Positions 47,191 to 57,391 of a stretch of DNA of 64,000 nucleotides are shown here, in pieces (within the stretch, counting starts at the first letter, position 1; every line of letters begins with the position of its first letter). A model generated the notes under the pieces. It was not told the origin of the DNA, made no database searches, and saw only the letters and a list, made by a program, of their open reading frames with translations. This stretch comes from Izhakiella australiensis. GTDB lineage: Bacteria; Pseudomonadota; Gammaproteobacteria; Enterobacterales; Enterobacteriaceae. The DNA is taken from assembly GCF_002006995.1 (NCBI RefSeq), contig NZ_MRUL01000004.1, positions 186,001 through 250,000 of the forward strand, given 5' to 3'. The translations under genes were made by a program, and so were the position numbers.

Positions 47191-47691
47191 TTAGCGACGA
47201 TTGATCTGCAGAAAGTGATGCAGGTCGGTTGCAGCTAACGCTTCACTCAGCCATTCACTGAGTATTTTAAGCCCCGCTTCGTCCTCGCCATCAAATCGGT
47301 TATAAGCCACGCTGTCGATATCCAGCACGCCAATAACTTCACCGTTTAGCGTCAAGGGTAATACAATTTCCGCATTGCTGGCGGCATCGCAGGCGATATG
47401 TCCGGCAAACGCATGAACGTCGCCGACGCGCTGAATAGTTTTTTCCGTGACGGCGATGCCGCATACGCCACGGCCAACAGGTATTCGCACGCAGGCTATT
47501 TTGCCCTGAAACGGCCCCAGTACCAGGGTGTTACTTTCACTCAGCAGGTAAAAACCGGCCCAGTTAACCTGCTCCAGACGCTCAAAAAGCAGTGCGCTAC
47601 AGTTGCCCATTAGTGCCAGAAAGCTGGTCTCGCCGTGAGTCAAAGCGCGTAAATCACGGTTCAGCTCGTTATAAAACTCTTGTTTGTTCAT
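47191..47691 (-). CDS. msrC: Free methionine-(R)-sulfoxide reductase MsrC
   Basis: MsrC reduces free Met-(R)-O. The 166-residue GAF-domain protein (E. coli 165) has the family cysteines CVRIPVGRGVCGIAV (about 84 and 94) and HIACDAASNAEIV (about 118); the first two are resolving residues and the last is the catalytic Cys. It lies 96 bases upstream of proQ on the same strand. Confidence 0.96.
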   Translation of the reverse strand: MNKQEFYNELNRDLRALTHGETSFLALMGNCSALLFERLEQVNWAGFYLLSESNTLVLGPFQGKIACVRIPVGRGVCGIAVTEKTIQRVGDVHAFAGHIACDAASNAEIVLPLTLNGEVIGVLDIDSVAYNRFDGEDEAGLKILSEWLSEALAATDLHHFLQINRR

Positions 47692-47851
47692 CAGCTACCA
47701 CTGTTTAACTTGCAAAAAAGACGCTTTAAATACGCCTGCCCGATAAAATAAGCATTAATTGCCCAGCTCGACAAGGTGAAACATTCCGTTAGTTAATATA
47801 CCCTTAGTTTTGCTGTACCAGGTGATATGGACAGGTCGCTGATTCTAGTGC

Positions 47852-49132
47852 ATGACAGAATGCAAATACGGCCCAAAGATTATAATTATGAAAATTTACA
47901 CTATCAGCCCTATTCTGCCACAGGCACGTTATCAGCGTTGCCCCCAATGCGATACCCTTTTTTCCTTGCCGCCGGTAAAATCGGTGCAGTCGGCCCATTG
48001 CCCTCGCTGCAATGCCCGTATCCACAACGGTCGCGACTGGTCGATGACCCGGCTTTGCGCCATCGCGATAACAATGCTACTGCTGCTACCTTTTAGCTTT
48101 ACCGAACCGCTGATGTCGGTGTCCCTGCTTGGCACCACGATCAGCGCCAGCCTGATGGGCGGAATCATGCAGATGGCCCGCCAGGGCGATGTTATTACCG
48201 CCTCCATGGTCGCCTTTTGCACTATCGGCACGCCGGTAACCCTCGTTGCCTCAATCCTTTACCTGTGGTTTGGTCACCGCTTCGGCATGAATTTGCGGCC
48301 GGTAATATTGATGCTGCGACGGCTTAAAGAGTGGGTAATGCTGGATATCTATCTGATCGGCATCGCGGTAGCGTCAATTAAAGTTAAAGATTACGCGGCG
48401 CTGGAGCCCGGTCCCGGACTGATCGCATTTATTACCCTGACGCTGCTCAGCCTGCTGATGTTAATCCACCTTAATGAAGAAGAGCTTTGGCAGCGCTATT
48501 ACCCGCTGCCGGAAGCGAATCAGCCATTAGCGTCGCTACGCATCTGCCTCGGCTGCCACTTTACCGGCGTACCCGATAGCCGCGGACGCTGTCCGCGCTG
48601 CCACACCCCGCTGCGGCTACGCCGCAGGCATAGCCTGCAAAAGTCCTGGGCGGCGCTGATTGCCTCGATTATATTTCTTATTCCGGCCAATATGCTGCCG
48701 ATATCCATCATCTATCTAAATGGCGCACGCCAGGAGGACACGATACTGTCTGGCATTATGTCTCTTGCCAGCGGCAATGTGCCGGTAGCCGCCGTGGTCT
48801 TTATCGCCAGTATCCTGGTGCCCGTGACCAAAGTGATCGTGCTGCTTACGGTGCTGATAAGCATCCACTTCAACTGTGAGCAGGGCCTCAAAACGCGCAT
48901 TCGCCTGCTGCGCGTTATCACCTGGGTTGGTCGCTGGTCGATGCTGGATTTGTTTGTTATTTCGCTCACGATGTCACTGGTCAATCGCGATCAGCTTTTA
49001 GCTTTTACCATGGGGCCGGCCGCATTTTATTTCGGTACGGCGGTAATCTTGACTATCCTAGCCGTCGAATGGCTCGACAGTCGCTTACTTTGGGACGCAC
49101 ATGCAACAGGAAACGCCGAATACACCGATTGA
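47852..49132 (+). CDS. letA: LetA (YebS), PqiA-type inner membrane protein
   Basis: LetA is the inner-membrane partner of the MCE protein LetB in phospholipid transport between the membranes. The 426-residue protein has two PqiA domains, each headed by a zinc finger ([11 protein letters not shown] ... HCPRC, and ICLGCHFTG ... CPRC), with eight or so membrane segments in all. The ATG at 47852 has no good ribosome site; an alternative ATG at 47888 begins MKIYTISP. Its last 32 bases overlap letB, so the genes are coupled. Confidence 0.95.
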   Translation: MTECKYGPKIIIMKIYTISPILPQARYQRCPQCDTLFSLPPVKSVQSAHCPRCNARIHNGRDWSMTRLCAIAITMLLLLPFSFTEPLMSVSLLGTTISASLMGGIMQMARQGDVITASMVAFCTIGTPVTLVASILYLWFGHRFGMNLRPVILMLRRLKEWVMLDIYLIGIAVASIKVKDYAALEPGPGLIAFITLTLLSLLMLIHLNEEELWQRYYPLPEANQPLASLRICLGCHFTGVPDSRGRCPRCHTPLRLRRRHSLQKSWAALIASIIFLIPANMLPISIIYLNGARQEDTILSGIMSLASGNVPVAAVVFIASILVPVTKVIVLLTVLISIHFNCEQGLKTRIRLLRVITWVGRWSMLDLFVISLTMSLVNRDQLLAFTMGPAAFYFGTAVILTILAVEWLDSRLLWDAHATGNAEYTD

Positions 49133-51743
49133 AGCTCGCATCCGCAACCGGCGCCGGGTATCGCCCTTCTGGCTTTTGCCGCTGATAGCCCTGCTGATTG
49201 CCGGCTGGCTGCTGTGGACTAATTATCAGGAGCGCGGCACCTCGGTTACCATTGCCTTTACCTCTGCGGACGGCATCGTCCCGGGGCGTACGCCTATTCG
49301 TTATCAGGGCGTTGAGGTCGGAACGGTTCAGGGCATAAATTTGAGTGACGATCTGCGCACCATTCGCATTAAGGCCAGTATCAAAAATGATATGAAAGAT
49401 GCCCTGCGCGACAATACTCAGTTCTGGCTGGTAACCCCCAAGGCGTCGCTGGCGGGCGTATCGGGTCTGGATGCGTTGGTCGGCGGCAACTATATCGGCA
49501 TGATGCCCGGTAAAGGTCAGCCGCGCACCGACTTTGTTGCGCTGGATACCCAACCCAAATATCGGGTAAACACCGGCGAAATGCTGATCCATCTGCATGC
49601 CCCCAACCTCGGTTCACTCGGCACCGGCTCGCTCGTTTATTACCGTAAAATCCCCGTTGGCCGGGTGTATGATTACACCATCAACCCGGCAAGCCAGGGC
49701 GTCACTATTGACGTGCTGATTGAGCGGCGCTTTACCAATCTGGTCAAAAAGGACAGTCGTTTCTGGAACGTATCAGGCGTGAAAGCAGACGTTAGCCTGA
49801 GCGGCGCGAAACTGGAAATGGAAAGCCTTGCGGCGCTGGTCAACGGCGCCGTTGCCTTCGACTCTCCCCCCGCTTCGCCTCAGGCTAAATCGGAAGATAA
49901 CTACCAGCTCTATGCCGACCTGCAACACAGCAAGCGTGGCGTGAACGTTACGCTGGATTTTCCTGATGGCAAAGGCCTGAAAGCGAATTCCACTCCGCTG
50001 ATGTATCAGGGCTTGCAGGTGGGTACGCTTACCTCGATGCAACTGCAGGACAGCGGGCGGGTTAAGGGCGAGCTGGTCCTCGATCCGTCGGTGGTTGGCC
50101 TGATGCGCGAGAATACGCGTATCGAGCTGCATACGCCGAAGCTTAGCCTGTCTGATGCCTCCATCAGCAGCCTGCTGACCGGGCCAACCCTTGAGCTGCT
50201 ACCCGGAGATGGCCCACCGACAGACCATTTTTCCGTTGCCGCCGTTAATGATGCGCCCTTACAGCAGCCAAACGTGCTGAAGCTCACCCTCACCGCCGGT
50301 GACAGCTACGGCATTGATGCCGGACAGCCGGTGATGCTCCATGGGATGAAAATTGGCCAGGTTATCAGCCGCGACCTGAAGGAAAAAGGGGTGCGTTTCG
50401 CCATCGCCATTAATGCCGATTACCGCAGCCTGGTTCATGGCGACAGCAAGTTCATCGTTAACAGCCGTCTTGACGTCAAGTTTGGCCTTGATGGTATGCA
50501 GGTGCTGGGCGCCAGCGCGCGTGAATGGGTAGATGGCGGTATACGTCTTGAGCCTGGAGGCAAAGGCGCGCCGGCCGCCAGCTATCCACTGTACGCCGAT
50601 GCGGCAAAGGCGGAAGAAGGTATCACCGGCGACCAGCCGCCCACTACCCTGACGTTAACGGCCAACAGCCTGCCGGATATTCAGGCAGGATCGGTAGTGC
50701 TGTACCGGAAATTTCAGGTGGGCGAGATCGTGTCAGTAACGCCTTACGCTAATAAGTTTGATATCGGCGTTCATATCCGTCCGGAATACCGCAAACTGCT
50801 GACGCAAAACAGCGTGTTCTGGGCCGAGGGCGGCGCTAAAGTACAATGGAACGGCAGCGGCCTGACGGTGCAAGCCTCGCCGCTGAACCGGGCATTGAAA
50901 GGGGCGATTAGCTTCGACAACCTGCTCGGCGCCGGCGCCGGACTTGATCGCAAAGAGAAACGCATTCTTTATGGATCAGAAACCGCCGCACGCGCGGTGG
51001 GAAGCCAGATTACGCTGCGCACCTATGACGGCAGCAAGCTGTCGCCGGGGATGCCGATCCGCTACCTCGGTATCAGCGTCGGGCAGGTTGAAAGTCTGGC
51101 GCTTAGCCCGGATAACCGCCAGGTGATCGCCAAAGCGGTGCTTTATCCTGAGTACGTGGAAGAATTTGCCCGCTGGGGCAGCCGCTTCTCGGTGGTTTCA
51201 CCGCAGATTTCCGCAGCCGGCGTCAACCATCTTGAGACCCTGCTTCAGCCCTATGTTAACGTCGATCCGGGTAAAGGTCGGGTGATGCGCAGCTTTGAGC
51301 TGCAGGAAAACACCATCACCGATGCGCGCTACCTCGACGGGCTGAATGTGGTGGTCGATACCAGCGAAGGTGGATCCTTGCAGGTAGGTACGCCGGTATT
51401 CTTCCGCGGCGTAGAGGTCGGTACGGTGACCGGCACGACGCTGGGACCGATGGCGGATCGCGTGCTGGTATTCCTGCGGATTAGCAGTAAATATCAGCAT
51501 CTGGTACGCAACAACTCGGTATTCTGGCTGTCATCCGGGTATAACCTGAAGTTCGGCCTGGTTGGCGGCGTGGTGAAAACCGGTACCTTCCAGCAGTTTA
51601 TTCAGGGCGGGATTTCGTTCGCAACGCCGGCGACGGTGCCGCTGGCGCCGCAGGCGACGCCGGGCAAACATTTCCTGCTGGAAAATGAAGAGCCCAAAGG
51701 ATGGCGCAACTGGGGAACGGCGATACCGCAACCGCAACCCTGA
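49101..51743 (+). CDS. letB: LetB (YebT), seven-MCE-domain lipid tunnel protein
   Basis: LetB forms a long hollow tube of stacked hexameric MCE rings that bridges the periplasm and carries lipids. The 880-residue protein (E. coli 877) has an N-terminal membrane anchor at about 20-40 and about seven MCE repeats, each recognisable by a [14 protein letters not shown]- or [11 protein letters not shown]-type loop (e.g. near residues 68, 185, 297, 414, 530, 650 and 765). The final segment ends AIPQPQP. It starts inside letA. Confidence 0.96.
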   Translation: MQQETPNTPIEARIRNRRRVSPFWLLPLIALLIAGWLLWTNYQERGTSVTIAFTSADGIVPGRTPIRYQGVEVGTVQGINLSDDLRTIRIKASIKNDMKDALRDNTQFWLVTPKASLAGVSGLDALVGGNYIGMMPGKGQPRTDFVALDTQPKYRVNTGEMLIHLHAPNLGSLGTGSLVYYRKIPVGRVYDYTINPASQGVTIDVLIERRFTNLVKKDSRFWNVSGVKADVSLSGAKLEMESLAALVNGAVAFDSPPASPQAKSEDNYQLYADLQHSKRGVNVTLDFPDGKGLKANSTPLMYQGLQVGTLTSMQLQDSGRVKGELVLDPSVVGLMRENTRIELHTPKLSLSDASISSLLTGPTLELLPGDGPPTDHFSVAAVNDAPLQQPNVLKLTLTAGDSYGIDAGQPVMLHGMKIGQVISRDLKEKGVRFAIAINADYRSLVHGDSKFIVNSRLDVKFGLDGMQVLGASAREWVDGGIRLEPGGKGAPAASYPLYADAAKAEEGITGDQPPTTLTLTANSLPDIQAGSVVLYRKFQVGEIVSVTPYANKFDIGVHIRPEYRKLLTQNSVFWAEGGAKVQWNGSGLTVQASPLNRALKGAISFDNLLGAGAGLDRKEKRILYGSETAARAVGSQITLRTYDGSKLSPGMPIRYLGISVGQVESLALSPDNRQVIAKAVLYPEYVEEFARWGSRFSVVSPQISAAGVNHLETLLQPYVNVDPGKGRVMRSFELQENTITDARYLDGLNVVVDTSEGGSLQVGTPVFFRGVEVGTVTGTTLGPMADRVLVFLRISSKYQHLVRNNSVFWLSSGYNLKFGLVGGVVKTGTFQQFIQGGISFATPATVPLAPQATPGKHFLLENEEPKGWRNWGTAIPQPQP

Positions 51744-51817
51744 CCGCACGGGGCGCCGCTTTCGACAGCGGCGTCCCGACAGGGCATAATGGCTTTTTAT
51801 CGTAATGGGGAGCTGTC

Positions 51818-53287
51818 TTGCTCCCGCTGGCCTGGATTACGCCTGTGACCACCACTGCAACGCCCTTTCTCCCCGCTGCTTTTTTGCAGCAAATGCGCGA
51901 TCTGCTGCCTGACGAAGCCGATTTCAACGCGTTCCTCACGATCTGCCGGCAGCCGCTGCGACGCAGCCTGCGCGTCAATACGCTCAAGATTGACGTAGAC
52001 AAGTTTCTTGATTTGGTCGCGCCCTGGGGCTGGCAGCTGACGCCGATCCCCTGGTGTGAGGAAGGCTTCTGGATCGATCGTGATGATGGGGATTTTCCGC
52101 TCGGTAGCACTGCTGAGCACCTGAGCGGATTATTTTATATTCAGGAAGCCAGCTCCATGCTGCCGGTTACGGCGCTGTTTGATGCGGCCCCCGGTCCCGA
52201 ACGCGTGATGGATATGGCCGCCGCGCCGGGGTCAAAAACCACTCAAATCGCAGCGCGCATGGCGCAAGAAGGGGCCATTGTCGCCAACGAGTACGCCGCC
52301 AGTCGCATAAAAGTGCTGCATGCTAATCTCAGCCGCTGCGGCGTCAGCAACGTTGCCCTCACCCATTTTGATGGCCGGGTATTTGGTGCTGCCCTGCCAG
52401 AACAGTTCGACGCCATATTGCTGGACGCGCCCTGTTCCGGCGAAGGCGTACTGCGTAAAGATGCAGATGCATTGAAAAACTGGTCTGCCGCCAGCAATAT
52501 TGAGATTGCGGCTACGCAGCGCGATCTTATCGCCAGCGCTTTCCATGCCCTGAAGCCGGGTGGCGTACTGGTTTATTCAACCTGCACCCTCAATCGCGAA
52601 GAAAATCAGCAAATTATCGACTGGCTGCTGGCGCAGTGGCCCGGCGCAGCTGAGCGTTTGCCGCTTAATGGATTGTTTCCGGGCGCCGAACGCGTAGCGA
52701 CGCCGGCGGGCGATCTGCACGTATTTCCACAGCGCTTTGACAGCGAAGGATTTTTTGTCGCCCGCCTGCGTAAAACTGCCTCGCTACCCGCGCTGCCTGC
52801 GCCCGGCTATAAACTCGGCAAACTCCCCTTCAGTCGCCTTTCAACCGCCCTTAGCCAGCAGGTAACCGCCGCCGCAGGCAACGTTGGCCTGCACTGGGAT
52901 AGCCGGTTACTGGCCCTCTGGCAACGGGATAAAGAGCTTTGGTTGTTTCCGGAAGCCATCGTGCCGCTACTCGGTAAAGTACGATTTTCACGCATCGGCC
53001 TGCGGCTGGCGGAAACCTTCGCCAAAGGCTATCGCTGGCAGCATGAAGCGGTTATTGCACTGGCCGACACGCAGGCCGCCAACTGCGTCGCGCTGACGGC
53101 AGCAGAAGCCGTTGAATGGTATCACGGACGGGATATTTACCCTGAAGGCGAGATTAGCGCGAATGAAGTGATTGTGACATTTCAGCAGCAGCCACTCGGA
53201 CTGGCAAAAAAGATAGGTAGTCGACTGAAAAACAGCTACCCGCGCGAGCTGGTGCGCGACGGAAAACTGTTTAGCGCCGGAGATTAA
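51818..53287 (+). CDS. rsmF: 16S rRNA (cytosine1407-C5)-methyltransferase RsmF
   Basis: RsmF (YebU) makes m5C1407 in 16S rRNA. The 489-residue protein has the NSUN/NOL1 methyltransferase core: the SAM motif [13 protein letters not shown] near 140, LDAPCSGEG (catalytic-release Cys), and VYSTCTL with the nucleophile Cys near 255. A C-terminal PUA-like domain follows. TTG at 51818 follows GGGGAG with 5-base spacing; GTG 51845 would give a start closer to E. coli (479 residues) but lacks a ribosome site. Confidence 0.96.
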   Translation: MLPLAWITPVTTTATPFLPAAFLQQMRDLLPDEADFNAFLTICRQPLRRSLRVNTLKIDVDKFLDLVAPWGWQLTPIPWCEEGFWIDRDDGDFPLGSTAEHLSGLFYIQEASSMLPVTALFDAAPGPERVMDMAAAPGSKTTQIAARMAQEGAIVANEYAASRIKVLHANLSRCGVSNVALTHFDGRVFGAALPEQFDAILLDAPCSGEGVLRKDADALKNWSAASNIEIAATQRDLIASAFHALKPGGVLVYSTCTLNREENQQIIDWLLAQWPGAAERLPLNGLFPGAERVATPAGDLHVFPQRFDSEGFFVARLRKTASLPALPAPGYKLGKLPFSRLSTALSQQVTAAAGNVGLHWDSRLLALWQRDKELWLFPEAIVPLLGKVRFSRIGLRLAETFAKGYRWQHEAVIALADTQAANCVALTAAEAVEWYHGRDIYPEGEISANEVIVTFQQQPLGLAKKIGSRLKNSYPRELVRDGKLFSAGD

Positions 53288-53290
53288 GGC

Positions 53291-53947
53291 TTACTGCACC
53301 TGCACTAAGGTCAGGGTGTTACCAAATACCGCGCCGGTGTCAATATAGTGCTGATTAAAGGCATGCACCGGTCTCTCCAACGGCGTGTGGCCAAACCAGA
53401 AGTCATCAGCGCCGCTGATGACTTCTCCGATGCCGCGCTGTAGCTGATTAATCCGCTCGCGGCTCCATACCAGGTCGCGAGGATTAACCTCCTGCCCCCA
53501 GGCGTAGTGGCTGGCAGGATAATCGGCATGGGCAATCACCATAATCTTACCGTCAGATACCAGATGAAGCACCAGCGGTAGCTCGCGACAGCGCATCAGG
53601 GCATGGCGCGCTTCAATACACTGGCTGCCGCGCAGCTGATAAAACCAGTCGCCGCCGTTCAGCTGCCAGAGCTGATGCTCAGCGCGATCCGCGCCCTTGA
53701 GCGCCGCTAGCGCCATCTCCTCATGATTGCCGCGCACACAGCGAAACCAGGGTTGATCAAGCAACGCCAGACAGCCACGGCTGTCCGGACCCCGGTCGAT
53801 AAGATCGCCAACTGATATCAGCAGGTCCTGTTGAGGGTCAAAGCGCTGGCTAATCAGCTGCTCATCGAGCATCCGTCGGCAACCATGCAGGTCACCGACA
53901 ATATAAATATGACGCCAGTTTTCTCCGTCCAGATACTGATAGAACAT
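53291..53947 (-). CDS. pphA: Serine/threonine protein phosphatase PphA
   Basis: PphA (PrpA) is a metal-dependent phosphatase of the PPP family, linked in E. coli to sensing misfolded periplasmic proteins. The 218-residue protein (E. coli 218) has the metal motifs GDLHG (about 18), GDLIDRG (about 45), GNHE (about 73) and HADYP/HTPL further on. It converges with rsmF with three bases between; in E. coli yebV and yebW lie between them. PrpB is the paralogue that could be confused with it; position favours pphA. Confidence 0.92.
   Translation of the reverse strand: MFYQYLDGENWRHIYIVGDLHGCRRMLDEQLISQRFDPQQDLLISVGDLIDRGPDSRGCLALLDQPWFRCVRGNHEEMALAALKGADRAEHQLWQLNGGDWFYQLRGSQCIEARHALMRCRELPLVLHLVSDGKIMVIAHADYPASHYAWGQEVNPRDLVWSRERINQLQRGIGEVISGADDFWFGHTPLERPVHAFNQHYIDTGAVFGNTLTLVQVQ
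53398..53426. repeat. Perfect 13-bp inverted repeat inside pphA
   Basis: AGAAGTCATCAGC, a 3-base centre, then its exact complement lie within the coding region (residues EVISGADDFW). The hairpin would form in both mRNA strands. It has no T-run and no known role. Confidence 0.8.
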
Positions 53948-54161
53948 GATGTTAAGTCACAACGCTGAGCATAAGATTTGAGCTGAAAATGAGTTTCCAG
54001 CGCTAAGGAAGTATAGCAAGGGGGGGAAATGCGCAACGTTAAGCCATTCACAGAGGCGGCCAACGTTGTGCGGTTTGATGACCGTCGCCGCTGGCTATCA
54101 ACGGGTCATAATGCAGTCCTGGTCGGCACTGCCGCGCATCGGCGTCGAAACAGCCGCGAGA

Positions 54162-54365
54162 CTATTTCATCAGCATCAGCGCATGCTTAAGAGCCTTATT
54201 ATCTTCTCCGGCCAAATCGTTACGCTGCATCAAAGCCTTACGCAAGATTGCCAGAATCGAGGTCCGTCCGGTTTCTGCCCCTGCATCCTTTAGTACCAGC
54301 ACCACGTCACCAATGATGCGGCAGGCTTCGTCATAAGATGCTTCGCTCATATCTTGACGCTGCAT
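54162..54365 (-). CDS. Small protein, possibly YmgB/AriR-like
   Basis: This 67-residue protein begins MQRQDMSEASYDEACRII and has alternating hydrophobic helices (VVLVLKDAG, TSILAILRKAL, LKHALMLM). The spacing resembles the YmgB/AriR/YcgZ biofilm and two-component connector proteins, which I could not confirm. A perfect AAGGAGGT sits 6 bases before the ATG, so it is translated. No signal or membrane segment. It lies beside pphA and the sdsR sRNA gene. Confidence 0.6.
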   Translation of the reverse strand: MQRQDMSEASYDEACRIIGDVVLVLKDAGAETGRTSILAILRKALMQRNDLAGEDNKALKHALMLMK

Positions 54366-54610
54366 GTTACCTCCTTAATTTCCTACCGCGAGTATAGTTA
54401 AAGAAGCTGAACAGGCAGTGTCAGTCAGATGTTTTTCTGTGGCGGAATGTAAACAAAAATTAATATATTCACGTCCGGGGCAAATAAATCACCCGCGCAC
54501 GCGCCCTGCGCTATTCCAATTTATGCAACCCCGATCACGAAGCGAACAACTTTAGCCGTGGGGGTTTACAGCTGGCTGGAAAAAATACATATCCCGGCTA
54601 CATTTAAAGA

Positions 54611-54713
54611 GCAAGGCGACATCGCCTGCATTAATGCCAACTTTTAGCGCACGGCTCTCCCGCAAGAGCCATTTCCCTGGACCGAATATAGGAATCGTAT
54701 TCGGTCTTTTTTT
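54611..54713 (+). ncRNA. sdsR: Small RNA SdsR (RyeB)
   Basis: The sequence from GCAAGGCG at 54611 matches the SdsR/RyeB RNA of E. coli and Salmonella as I recall it, with conserved stretches CCTGCATTAATGCCAACTTT, GCGCACGGCTCTC and AGAGCCATTTCCCTGGACCG. It ends in the ACCGAATA / TATTCGGT terminator and a run of seven T (54707-54713). A CTACATTT element just upstream fits a sigma-S -10. SdsR is a stationary-phase Hfq/ProQ sRNA acting on ompD, tolC, yhcB and others. In E. coli it lies between pphA and yebY, the same neighbourhood. The antisense RyeA would be on the minus strand; not annotated separately. Confidence 0.93.
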
Positions 54714-54937
54714 GTTTATCTTTTATAAACAATCAGTTATATAAAAATCAACCAGTTAGTATCCATCCAGTTACACCGGATTACCCCCTCCAGGAGACCC
54801 GACAGTCAATTGGTGGACACTTCTCCCGGCTAATAATGCCAGCGGATTTATGGCCAGTACGGCCTCCAGGGCGGCAAATGCAAGCTAGCTGCGCCATGAA
54901 AATCGCAATTCGTGACAGGGTCACTTAAAGAAACTGA
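54714..54937. other. Gene-free stretch after sdsR
   Basis: About 220 bases between the sdsR terminator and the HxlR gene hold no ORF I can support. In E. coli the antisense RNA RyeA is transcribed across the sdsR region from the other strand, so its promoter may be here. Confidence 0.4.
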
Positions 54938-55348
54938 TTATTCGGCTGTCGGCATCGCACGGCGCCTGGCGGCGCGAAACTCTCCGGCGTTATCGATAAT
55001 CCAGCGCCATAGCGGCAGCATATTCATCAGCATCCCTTCTCCCAACGCCGTCAGGCTGTAATCAACGCGTGGGTGGGGAAATTTTTGCTGATGATCAAAG
55101 CGCCCTATCAGCCCATCACGTTCCAGCTGGCGTAAAGTACGTGTCAGCATGCGCTGGGTTATTCCCGGCATGGCGCGGCGCAGGTCAGCATGGCGCAGCG
55201 TTCCCTGCGTCCCCAGAATATACAAAATTCCCAGCGACCAGCGGTTGCCGGCATGGCTAAGCACCTCTCTTTTTAGTGAATCATCTTCATCACTTAAGGC
55301 CTCGCAGATGGCGGCAAAGCTGGCGATTTGTTGCGAACTGAGTTGCAT
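54938..55348 (-). CDS. HxlR-family transcriptional regulator
   Basis: This 136-residue protein has the single winged helix-turn-helix HxlR domain (residues about 20-110: HAGNRWSLGILYIL, LRRAMPGITQRMLTRTLRQLERDGL and PRVDYSLTALGEGM). It has no cysteine, unlike some redox HxlR members. The start at 55348 follows GAGGAC; a longer open frame upstream was not used. It is divergent from the reductase gene, a typical regulator-target arrangement for HxlR and NmrA-type or quinone-related enzymes. Ligand unknown. Confidence 0.9.
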   Translation of the reverse strand: MQLSSQQIASFAAICEALSDEDDSLKREVLSHAGNRWSLGILYILGTQGTLRHADLRRAMPGITQRMLTRTLRQLERDGLIGRFDHQQKFPHPRVDYSLTALGEGMLMNMLPLWRWIIDNAGEFRAARRRAMPTAE

Positions 55349-55429
55349 GTTGTCCTCTGGTATCACCCGTGTGCCTGATTGTGCGTCGCAAGTTGCTGCT
55401 GTCAGAATGCTGTGTAACAGGAGGAGCAT

Positions 55430-56374
55430 ATGAAGCATACCCAGACAAAGCAACGGCAAAACATTCTGATTATCGGCGCAGGCGAGCTCGGCATGGCGAT
55501 GATTAAGGCGTTTGTTGCTAGCAGAAAGACGCCCCCCGACATCCGGCTCAGCGTGCTGCTACGTCCGGCAGCGCACCACAACAGCCAGCCAGCCTATTTG
55601 CAGCGCGACAAACAGCTGGCTGAATGGGGTATTGAGGTTGTCACCGCCGATCTGAGTCGCGACGATCAATCCAGCCTGGCGCAGCTTTTTAAACCCTTTA
55701 ATGCGGTGATTAACTGCAGCGGCTTTGCCGGCGGCGCCGGTACCCAGCTCAAAATTAGCCAGGCGGTAATCAGCGCCGGCATTGAGCGCTATTTTCCATG
55801 GCAGTTCGGCGTTGATTATGACCGCATCGGCATGGGCAGCGGCCAACCGGTATGGGATGAACAACTTCAGGTACGCCACTTGCTGCGCCAGCAAAGCGCA
55901 ACGGCCTGGGTGATCATTTCTACCGGGATGTTTATCAGCTTTTTATTTGAACCGGACTTTGGCGTCATTGAGATTGAAAACCAAAAGCTTTTCGCCCTGG
56001 GCGCGGCAGATTATGCGCTCACCCTGACCACCGCAGAGGATATAGGCAGGCTAACGGCAGACGTCTTTTTTTACCAGCCAGCGGTGCAAAATGACATTAT
56101 CTATACAGCAGGTGACACCGTCACTTATAGCCAGCTTGCGCAATTGCTAAGCGAACACTTTTGCCGGCCTTTCACCCTGGAGGTACGCAGTCGTGCGCAG
56201 CTGCAGCAGCGACTTTTCCTACAAGGTGACGTTGCCAGTGCTTATCAGCTGGCTTTTGCCCGCCAATCGGGCATTGCCTGGCCGAAATCACAAAGCTGGA
56301 ACGCCAGGCGGGGAATCGAAGTCACCGATGTTAAACGCTGGCTACAGGAGAACCGCAGTCTCACCCCGGCATAA
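55430..56374 (+). CDS. NmrA-type NAD(P)-dependent reductase (aromatic alcohol/isoflavone reductase-like)
   Basis: This 314-residue protein has an N-terminal Rossmann signature IIGAGELGMAMIKAF near residue 15 and the NmrA/isoflavone-reductase block FPWQFGVDYDRIGMG near 120, followed by the STGMFISFLFEPDFGV segment. Such atypical SDR enzymes reduce double bonds or bind NAD(P) as redox sensors (NmrA, HSCARG). The adjacent divergent HxlR regulator suggests induction by an electrophile or aromatic compound. Its end overlaps the convergent esterase by 14 bases. Substrate not known. Confidence 0.85.
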   Translation: MKHTQTKQRQNILIIGAGELGMAMIKAFVASRKTPPDIRLSVLLRPAAHHNSQPAYLQRDKQLAEWGIEVVTADLSRDDQSSLAQLFKPFNAVINCSGFAGGAGTQLKISQAVISAGIERYFPWQFGVDYDRIGMGSGQPVWDEQLQVRHLLRQQSATAWVIISTGMFISFLFEPDFGVIEIENQKLFALGAADYALTLTTAEDIGRLTADVFFYQPAVQNDIIYTAGDTVTYSQLAQLLSEHFCRPFTLEVRSRAQLQQRLFLQGDVASAYQLAFARQSGIAWPKSQSWNARRGIEVTDVKRWLQENRSLTPA

Positions 56375-57284
56375 CCCGGCTTAGCCACTGGCGGTATGCC
56401 TCAGGCCATGCGGCTACGGGCGTGCCGGCCCTCCCCATCGCGAAACCGTGGCCGCCGCTGCGGTACATATGCAGCTCGACCGGCACCTTAGCTTGCTGGC
56501 AGGCTTCAGCCATTAACAGGCTGTTATGCGGGTTCGCGATCGGATCATCCTCCGCCTGCACGAGAAATATTGGCGGGGTAGCTGGCGAGACGTGGCGCTG
56601 AACCGACCACAGTGCGTTCTGCCGATCGCTGGCCTCCGGCCCGACCAACATGCGATGCGTGGCGGTATGGGTCCAGGGTCTTTCCAGTGAAATAACCGGA
56701 TAAATCAGCGCGGCGGCGTCGGCGCTGGCGGGCAGCTTATCGATATCATCCTGACTGGGATAGTGACCGAGACGGCGGGCATTAATCGCCATGCCCATCA
56801 AATGCCCGCCGGCGGAGAACCCCAGCACGCTAAGCTGCTTTTCCCGGCTGCGGATGACGCGCAGCGCGCGCCTTGCATCCTGTAAGGCGACGCTCACCCC
56901 ATCGTGCCAGCCTTCCCCGGGCAGCCGGTAGCAAAGAATATAGGCATTGTATCCCTGTCGCTGCAGCCAGCGGGCGGCGGGCCATGCTTCGCGCGCCATG
57001 CCGATGCGCTTGTAACCGCCACCGGCGGCGACAAGTACCGCTTTTCCGCCAGCACGGGCGGAAGGCAACAAGGTCAGTGACGGTCGGGAGATATGCGTCA
57101 ATGCCCCGACCGGGGAACGTAGCGGCGCGCCTGCGGGTCCACCACCGCCCGGTGGTAAGCCCGGCCACAGCGCAATATCAATCCCTTCATCCGCCCCGGA
57201 CAGCCCGCTGGCGATGCTGTGTGGAAAGCGTAACGAGAAACAGCTAACCAGGGCTCCCTGAATAAATTTACGACGATTCATCAT
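56361..57284 (-). CDS. Tat-exported alpha/beta-hydrolase (BD-FAE/xylan acetylesterase-like)
   Basis: This 307-residue protein begins MMNRRKFIQGALVS, a twin-arginine (RRKFI) Tat signal, so it is likely folded in the cytoplasm and exported. The alpha/beta-hydrolase core has LVAAGGGYKRIG (oxyanion-region Gly-rich loop), the nucleophile GFSAGG near 160, the acid Asp in AEDDPIANP near 252 and catalytic His in SGGHGF near 282. The family includes acetylesterases and BD-FAE carbohydrate esterases; the true substrate is unknown. Convergent with the reductase. Confidence 0.85.
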   Translation of the reverse strand: MMNRRKFIQGALVSCFSLRFPHSIASGLSGADEGIDIALWPGLPPGGGGPAGAPLRSPVGALTHISRPSLTLLPSARAGGKAVLVAAGGGYKRIGMAREAWPAARWLQRQGYNAYILCYRLPGEGWHDGVSVALQDARRALRVIRSREKQLSVLGFSAGGHLMGMAINARRLGHYPSQDDIDKLPASADAAALIYPVISLERPWTHTATHRMLVGPEASDRQNALWSVQRHVSPATPPIFLVQAEDDPIANPHNSLLMAEACQQAKVPVELHMYRSGGHGFAMGRAGTPVAAWPEAYRQWLSRVMPG

Positions 57285-57391
57285 TCTCCTCCGGCGTTAG
57301 CTGACACTATGGTTGCAAAAGGTGGAGAAAGGATGAAGAACCCGCGTTGAAGTCGCGGACAGCAAAAAAATGCCGCGTCGCTTAACATCGT

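Noticed and set aside
54760-54900. Possible insertion-sequence remnant (GTGGACAC region) after sdsR
   Set aside because: No inverted terminal repeats, transposase codons or target duplication could be seen.
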